From CAYRIY01 sp964424335 (GTDB taxonomy: Bacteria; Bacillota; Limnochordia; DTU080; RSA5): 17,514 nt of DNA. Below the pieces are notes generated by a model. That model was not told where the DNA came from, did not search any database, and was given only the letters and a program-made list of their open reading frames with translations. The first letter of the stretch is position 1. Every line of letters starts with the position of its first letter. The stretch lies in contig CAYRIY010000080.1 in assembly GCA_964424335.1 (NCBI GenBank), positions 1 through 17,514 on the forward strand, read 5' to 3'. Below, one piece after another: positions 15,901 through 17,514 of the stretch. The translations under genes were made by a program, and so were the position numbers.

Positions 15901-17514
15901 ATGGGGATGTGTGGATTGAGGCGGCCAACGGCTCGCTCATTGACGCCAACCCCAACGAAGAGAAGGATCGACGAACCATCGACCAACTTGAGCGGCTCTG
16001 GGACGAGATGCTCCTCACCGGCGCCGGAGCGCAGGTGAGCGCAAGTAACACCATCAACGCGTTTCGACAGTTGAAGGAGAGCGAGTACTTTGCGTACTGG
16101 CGCATGCGAGGCGTGCGGCCGACGGGCTATGACGGTAGCGGAAATCCCACGGGCTACGAAGCGGATCCCTACGATCCGACGCTGATCAACGATCCTGACC
16201 TGCGCAATGAATACGAGCGTCTCCATGAAGCCTTTGGGGATACCGTTTACGACCCAGGTTGGACGTACGTGCTGACGGATGAGGAGCGTGACGCCCTCAC
16301 ACAAGGTTCTGAGTGGACCGAGAACGAGTTGAGGTATGCGCTCGGGGGCGGCATCCTCTTTAAGCAGACCACCAGCACCGAGACGCGGATCGAGGATCCC
16401 AACGTGATCGGGCGAAACGTCACCCTCTTGGCGTACCAGGGCAGTGTGGGAACAGACAACGGCGAGATCGTCATCGACGGCACGAACCCCGACGCCCTTA
16501 AAGATGACGCAGCGCGCATCGCACTCGCTGCTGCTGAGACTGACGACGTGGCCGTCGACAACGAGACCCTCCAGATCACGGTGCTGCTGCGAGACTCGAT
16601 CGACGTGGCCGCAACGGGCTCGATCGTAGCGGAGGGGCGCGACCACGTGTACCTGGGCTCCCGAGTGCCGATCTACGTGCAGACCATTGAGAGCGGCGGT
16701 TCGATCAGGGTCAAAGGCGCCGACGGTCTGTACAGTGTGACGACCTCCGGTCCTGCGAATATTCAAGGTGGCCGGACGATCCTTGAGGGCGGTGACGGAG
16801 GCATCGGCACTGAGGTAGCCCCGATCAAGGTGGAGTTGGATCCCGGATCCGCCCTCACGGCTCGGGCGGCTCTCGACATATTCATCCACGAGTTGAAAGG
16901 CGATCTCAACCTGGCCGAGATCTACGGAGAGAGCGGCGTTTATTTGCGTGCGTTCGGCTCCATCATCGACGCCAGGGGGCAGCGTCCGCTGGCGTTGGAA
17001 GGGCAAACGATCAATCTCGTTGCGCAAAATGGCAGCATCGGGGCCGACGACGCTCCGCTCGTCTTTGCAGTAGGAGCTGATGGAACCTTGACGGCCATCG
17101 CGTCGACATCCGGTCAGGGCGTCTATCTGCGAGGGGTCAACAACGTCGTCAACGCCGGCGCCCTCACGTCAGGGGGAGCGCTGCGTCTTGAGGCCGTCGG
17201 CGGAGGCCTCAACCTACACGACGCTGTCGCTGCTGCCGGCAATGTGGTGTTGACTGCGAATGGAAATCTGACCATGGCGGACGGCGCGCTGATCACGGCC
17301 GTCGATGACGTGCAGATGACCTCGGGCGGAGCGTTCACGATGGCCCAGGGCTCCTCGATTACCTCTTCGAACGGAGCTGTGAGCCTGACAGCGGCGCAAA
17401 GTGCGGACGTCCGGCAGATTGGCGCCGGAGCAGGTGTCGATATCGTCTCGGGCGGTGCGTTGACGCTGTGGGATGCGGTCGCCGCCGCCGGTGACGTGCA
17501 GATGACGTCAGGTG
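3831..17514 (+). CDS. Giant LktA/filamentous-hemagglutinin-type exoprotein (3' end beyond window)
   Basis: One frame stays open from ATG 3831 to the edge: 4,561 codons with no stop found in my translation and no C-terminus reached. Order of parts: Arg-rich signal peptide (1-55); TPS/hemagglutination-activity domain (about 56-300) with the core NSFERFDVYEGNVVNLHVP (89-107) and NPHGV (144-148); beta-helix (to about 461); LktA-like repeats of about 50-60 residues (about 462-3043); beta-helix with a coiled coil (3224-3264), a Trp-rich module (3700-3835) and a charged insertion (4042-4204); terminal coils of about 21 residues. Composition is rich in Ala, Gly, Ser, Thr, Val and Asp. There are only six Cys, in three pairs. 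Family knowledge says such proteins cross the outer membrane through a TpsB pore and form long fibres for attachment or toxicity. No TpsB gene is visible. The adhesin role is inferred from fold and family; toxicity is not implied. Confidence 0.93.
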   Translation, partial: MPKSGGTSYDFRQLERSLLPERRRRSLFMRHRRTLALLTVLLLFLQTALSSSVYGQQIVIDGRTQTQVSVNGNVTDVTTSTLLGEHAFNSFERFDVYEGNVVNLHVPSSASNLFNLVHSSASQIDGVLNSIQNGQVGGNVYFLNPHGVVVGQQGVINVGALVLATPTTAFMESFFDTSGQPDSDAISQVLSGTVPIGASGLILVQGSVNAVKDIHLASGSVVNEGEIASGAVFAGVSVDFSDVVNINGLEHAGQISVENGRIVISAAGDVENSGRIATDGADHLDAGDIEITAGGDITIADGSVSARGFGEDSSGGHITIIAQGDATLASGATIDVRGGDVSGDGGLADISTNQTVTVAGEILASATHGQAGSINLTAPTITVGQGAQLLAHVVNGGDSTFTSGDITLTADRSDNAVLDSANASTRIEIDGAVLKAQNITLSATSHAEYYWDDTENIVLETVSALGAAMAGVAVGVARASGSSEIVIKSGSILDATGAVDMSADTTAKSGTMTFAANMAKINPVTIGFIYGELNAAATVDVQDGAEIHADTLSIAAKNTADLDLNVYAITPFGSGNTIGDAAIAVSDAEVTSSAAIRSGATINVNKSVSISAFNENSFATNATAMGLGGAAAGIAATVFTASTRAEASNAADLVGVESVVIEALDRTSKNRATAAATAGSSFAVKTVLGGVAEGANFIRSKLDSNSAPNLDSRSGATEKPKIAGAVTFVDAEHVALGYIAGGAEIDASGDVLIAAKVEDAHLQNHASSAVESTTNGDASNPTATLSLSAAVAYGDYDHMANAYVGDGAEVTAQRVGVTSDVIIPYEVTYHKWEGLSTITSKLNANLGVANGFLTGYANAIESTGQVGIAGSVSYLDFTNQSNAYIGRSAKVNVVPGADPTGTVNLPSGETRALNAPVSIAANTLIQGAYASGNLSLLMNGAGGDPGALSAGASYGQINYDSTTRAFIAEGASIGAQMQNDPVAVSVTATTDSQVIGIGPTAGRGGSYGLNGMFQLVHIDDVTSASVDDEARVNASSLEVAASANVVSWVVTGAFNLADSAGVGLSVAINEVTTDTSAFIGDNDDFFVAGSQLDLTDGAVTADEIDVVARTDGRVETISVAAAAAASSDPAGGPGIADRAKGALVRGLDKLNLQLIEYGPPNKPNDPSFGVAVSGSSAVNLVGLKTAAYTDGSTLTLTGPNSRVGFKAVNNTDIGAFSGSAALVRANNPSTNFSAGIAGSVAVNLLGNETLAYANDAEINDPADVAIHALAGGEQIAVAIGLAVNASADQSKAGSAAGSVSVSETANTVSAYAAGSTITGAGGASDRALEIVAYDRTLLGTGGGSLIGGGKGGFGAAITYSDIDNTISAYLDETVVSNIDRATIHALSSARIAAGGAMAGFATAENGGTLGGAIVISEIENTTSAEVRSGSDVTVTNLVDVTARDIDSDDSSVAALGAEIDGKDGPSPDGPTLDYDGAAVGASEAGGSSIISVAGVVQGGQNNVGISFVWNSINNVFEARIADSKVDAGGVVNVHSESGATITGLAVGAGVATGQFAGGGSIVVNEIANDLTAEGASTSGHVISAATLDVKAKDTSRIDSLAGQVTISTGNASIGGAIAHNQIDNTVRAKLAGIDIDVSAATNVHATNDARIRTLSVAGGGSNSFAFNGSASSSHITNTTEAEIVESKSTNQGNALHVLAEDTSHIQALSGGAALSGSAAVGAAVAVNRVANTTTARLRGSAAGSSYDIRNLLVESDSEATIESVAVGVGAGVNVGVAGSVATSFVNSDTLSAIDSGAKVVAQDNVGVIAESDDTITSSAGSLGVGLAAAGVGASVAVNVIGGETKAFIADECSLDTCASVGTEVSALAKDAAQTLTVNTGALSADVDLASGLDLTKYGRTDLASLRETEQVTGLAVNASATHNAESVVANVAGGQYAGVAGTVHVNVIGGSTEAFIAGADINKASSGAPGASQSVSVKASDHAYGNDFVGTLAIGPLGAGVGIGVDTSVFERDTRAYIDGSDELRAADAITIDAQSSQGASSLVASGAGGIAGVVGTGAVAKFTSTTEAFLRNSVVTSGDVTVNAAHDSKFFVAAGGATVGIAGVAATFAVALDQSTTRAYVEGADLEEASGDVAVHATSNSEIESWGISGSLGAGAGVVGNAVVSVIANTTESFVRNSWVGTQANRAQSLSVTALDKVRVESKSGAIGIDVSGLGAGIGLGAAVTSVKNTTSAYVDGGAIYVAEDATISADAERDLFTISASLGAGGVGFGGAAAVVLVGRKLEGDAATQLYDNPEGEGENDGILAHVDGLSTGNRLTATTGGGEDARNVQTGRGISSDELDAVNNAGKVDVASTLESEALESKTAALIAGNATIRAGGDVQVIATERVRSLINSGAGGLGLTAVGGAVGFTSLTHNVSASVSGGASITSENGGIEVRAESGRLDPNERAVEIESYQGAAGFLALGAAVAVADVTSNVTASAARGARLEVQTGMGEIAIKATDQTDLSAEAWGFGAGLAAAGAVIARGDKEGATVASVGDASLTGPATTVNLASGQLRVESERTGGVRAFTLAGGGGVLAGSGSDARANDNGTTSALLGNHVVVTGPAAAVRVQATARPEVAATATGYNVGGASVGVSIARAKATPTVNALIGVGGAVTADQLNVRAIVAQDGTNPTAKSDATASVGGLIGGTGAESKAESVSVVNAAVGSNLYIGGDATIRASNATEQSAITSGMLVGIAAGGAALAEAKADSTTTALIGDSVAGRIGGSLSVQAIGEDATYVTGELGSGGGITIAGLVTETTNNSTTRAELGGGGAGPDADCDEKEPSSCFVAQSIDVDATHTARFNGEVDSIQAALAGGSGAVASHDVDSAVDALIRAGARLQTLDLDVLAQNVVRKDWLSNDAFNAQSGSGGLVDVAASQSLSDVVMRTNATIGENASVFVVGDRENPGRTNLSAINDIVAYDKTKLDAGGAIALAGSVSKIEVDADATVQMSKGAQLDSVGIVNLAAATDGTIEAHTSAKTYGLASAAQGESTASIETENKVTIEDGAEIRADGNVNLMAGANASGAINQIEAIARTDLFNKTAVPIANDPQADASIDQTNLVEIQSGSLVRSRRDIALIASEGSTTADGQGIGKDLYREMAGEVASAFSNLVGQGDVSLDLKGGTSSDVASTGVVVDGVVHAGIYNKQRLILGIAGETLDVLEQTDGVTFFVTTEDLVTNMFNRLEQLIALRASYANHPDAVAAYDAEINFLRNQLLRLGYAEQDELGNIYPETSLQVQVINVRDVSARGGDIYVLGGYLAGSGSLKAPNDTEITIQNASPLFLRTNKLTIEDVGGHLYFNDVAVGSSQEINSRNRLGAPQANLDVEALGSSDATPQITVQNTYNPLSSEAIPPDIELTGNVTNRTGLVTIINNHGSIKLQSAGNQAAPSIVANTVEILAPNGNIEQEYVDGLQSIGGDPASLWSDVANQAEGGSATVTSLDVREGTGSWIAGNSVFLSARYLNINGTIQSGIPEWRVTLGADLETQIQSFRQSWHAAGRPSISGPGDLAPYQLTGFIDPDPTKRAPVGEIAAYYNPETDQIVLDAVEVQGGYAELYGEILNTAGGNIKIMDGYGRIDVVNETGREIIIHGLDTGDNIAGVLRITDTSKRAANGAPITTVYERINGHVRRQTWAGGELLSTTQTGDPSRHAFYYPTTGIRYVWTRGQDFTETWEGTAWRDSWFDFVPGSSGDYNTWEKTADGDPVDLPDGAYTIVGGSSNYRYTFNEYVTDGFKKVGDSLTWNECNDWNVFGWCVGSRTYYVKDTWKQGTQKVYTHAVRGDFPIEIEFIGYDAGDENAVINVKSDGNVILAGAVSNTGGKANLTSEGQIRQISDRALVTARDINLDAQSGIGTDLGSIAVQLAGSSGALVATTATGSVFLESPSGELRIGAIATGNGNVSLSADGDIVQSSAGTQAVVTGNRIDLVSRSGGIGTNAQPLNVQSGSNELAGVNASALGDIALRQPDGDFRLIQIRSIDGDVWIEAANGSLIDANPNEEKDRRTIDQLERLWDEMLLTGAGAQVSASNTINAFRQLKESEYFAYWRMRGVRPTGYDGSGNPTGYEADPYDPTLINDPDLRNEYERLHEAFGDTVYDPGWTYVLTDEERDALTQGSEWTENELRYALGGGILFKQTTSTETRIEDPNVIGRNVTLLAYQGSVGTDNGEIVIDGTNPDALKDDAARIALAAAETDDVAVDNETLQITVLLRDSIDVAATGSIVAEGRDHVYLGSRVPIYVQTIESGGSIRVKGADGLYSVTTSGPANIQGGRTILEGGDGGIGTEVAPIKVELDPGSALTARAALDIFIHELKGDLNLAEIYGESGVYLRAFGSIIDARGQRPLALEGQTINLVAQNGSIGADDAPLVFAVGADGTLTAIASTSGQGVYLRGVNNVVNAGALTSGGALRLEAVGGGLNLHDAVAAAGNVVLTANGNLTMADGALITAVDDVQMTSGGAFTMAQGSSITSSNGAVSLTAAQSADVRQIGAGAGVDIVSGGALTLWDAVAAAGDVQMTSG
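3996..4730 (+). other. TPS / hemagglutination-activity domain
   Basis: Right after the predicted cleavage site come QQIVIDGRTQTQVSVNGN, the FNSFERFDVYEG core (88-99), a hydrophobic VVNLHVP strand (101-107) and GGNVYFLNPHGVVVGQQG (136-153). These are the hallmarks of the N-terminal domain recognised by TpsB transporters, which nucleates folding of the downstream beta-helix. NPHG in place of NPNG is a well-known variant. The right-hand limit is estimated from usual domain length. Confidence 0.88.
5214..12959 (+). repeat. LktA-like protein repeat region, diverged
   Basis: About 2,580 residues are built from a recurring pattern: a Gly/Ala-rich hydrophobic strand, then a-V-A-V-N-x-I-x-x-x-T-x-A-x-I, then V-x-A-x-x-L-x-V-x-A, a few polar residues, and again. 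Clear copies are at about 8965-9050, 9300-9380, 9640-9710 and 10110-10200. At 50-60 residues per unit there is room for about 40 copies. The units are strongly diverged in DNA, so they are old rather than freshly amplified. Some carry insertions, such as an acidic stretch near 10690-10870. The pattern matches what I know of the 53-residue tandem repeat of Fusobacterium leukotoxin LktA. Confidence 0.8.
13500..13622 (+). other. Predicted coiled-coil segment in the giant exoprotein
   Basis: Residues 3224-3264 (from LVTNMFNRLEQLIALRA to AAYDAEINFLRNQLLRLGY) leave the beta-strand pattern. Leu, Ile and Met fall at heptad-like intervals among charged residues, and there is no Gly until the end. A helical hairpin emerging from the beta-helix is inferred. 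Confidence 0.6.
14928..15335 (+). other. Trp-rich module with a Cys pair
   Basis: Residues 3700-3835 contain nine Trp in 136 residues, many Tyr, Phe and Lys, and the pair C3792/C3801 in NECNDWNVFGWCVGS. This composition is unlike the Ala/Gly/Ser/Thr-rich repeats on both sides. The segment looks like a separate globular domain looped out of the beta-helix. Aromatic-rich surface modules often bind carbohydrate, but I recognise no family and do not assign a function. Confidence 0.65.
15954..16442 (+). other. Charged, partly helical insertion
   Basis: Residues of about 4042-4204 begin NEEKDRRTIDQLERLWDEML and continue with charged, Tyr- and Pro-rich sequence (FAYWRMRG, NEYERLHEAFG, LTDEERDALTQG, ENELRYALGGG) before beta-helix sequence resumes at NVIGRNVTLLA. 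The change from repeat composition is abrupt on both sides. No family is recognised. Confidence 0.6.
17220..17514 (+). repeat. Beta-helix coils of about 21 residues at the window edge
   Basis: DAVAAAGNV starts at residue 4464 and DAVAAAGDV at 4548, 84 residues apart (4 x 21). DVQMTSG starts at 4493 and 4555, 62 apart (about 3 x 21). In DNA the two DVQMTSG copies share GACGTGCAGATGAC exactly (from 17307 and 17493). The array is cut by the window end, so more copies may follow. Confidence 0.65.

Noticed and set aside
15675..17027. A 450-codon minus-strand open frame, and others at 5205-6125 and 11568-12818
   Set aside because: These have the same character: antisense shadows of a GC-rich gene with biased codon positions and no recognisable domain.
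1..17514. tRNA or rRNA genes
   Set aside because: No cloverleaf with a TTCGA-type arm and no rRNA motif was recognised in the short intergenic regions.

Overview
The window is GC-rich bacterial chromosomal sequence with strong GGAGG-type ribosome binding sites. It contains one 100-base assembly gap (2676-2775) and ends inside a gene. The host cannot be named from sequence alone. The TipA-type MerR regulator, the purine-rich ribosome binding sites and the near-consensus sigma-70/SigA promoters fit Bacillota or a related phylum. The giant filamentous-hemagglutinin-like protein has a two-partner-secretion (TPS) domain, which normally implies an outer membrane.

Layout, left to right. (1) 1-912: a MerR/TipAS-type regulator with its own promoter (19-bp spacer carrying a perfect inverted repeat) and a clear intrinsic terminator. 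(2) 1020-1706: an isolated NuoI-type 2x[4Fe-4S] ferredoxin subunit with a promoter and a structured leader of about 150 nt. (3) 1731-2561 (minus strand): a TIM-barrel sugar phosphate isomerase/epimerase, convergent with the ferredoxin gene. (4) 2562-3039: no gene seen. The stretch holds the gap, and imperfect inverted repeats on either side of it suggest that a mobile element may have broken the assembly. (5) 3040-3513: a small secreted or membrane-anchored cupredoxin-fold protein that seems to have lost most copper ligands. (6) 3733-17514: a promoter with perfect hexamers drives one gene that stays open for 4,561 codons to the window edge.

The giant gene dominates the window. Its product begins with a long arginine-rich signal peptide and a TPS/hemagglutination-activity domain with the NPHG motif. 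About 2,600 residues of LktA-family-like repeats of roughly 50-60 residues follow. The rest is beta-helix-like sequence interrupted by a predicted coiled coil, a Trp-rich module with a Cys pair, and a charged insertion of about 160 residues. It ends within the window in coils of about 21 residues. Six cysteines occur in the whole visible protein, as three close pairs. It is most simply read as a very large secreted or surface adhesin; function and secretion partner cannot be seen here.

The genes do not form one pathway. The only possible regulatory link is that both the MerR-type gene and the giant adhesin gene have promoters with 19-bp spacers, the geometry used by MerR-family activators. 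The inverted repeats in the two promoters differ, so direct control is not supported by shared sites.
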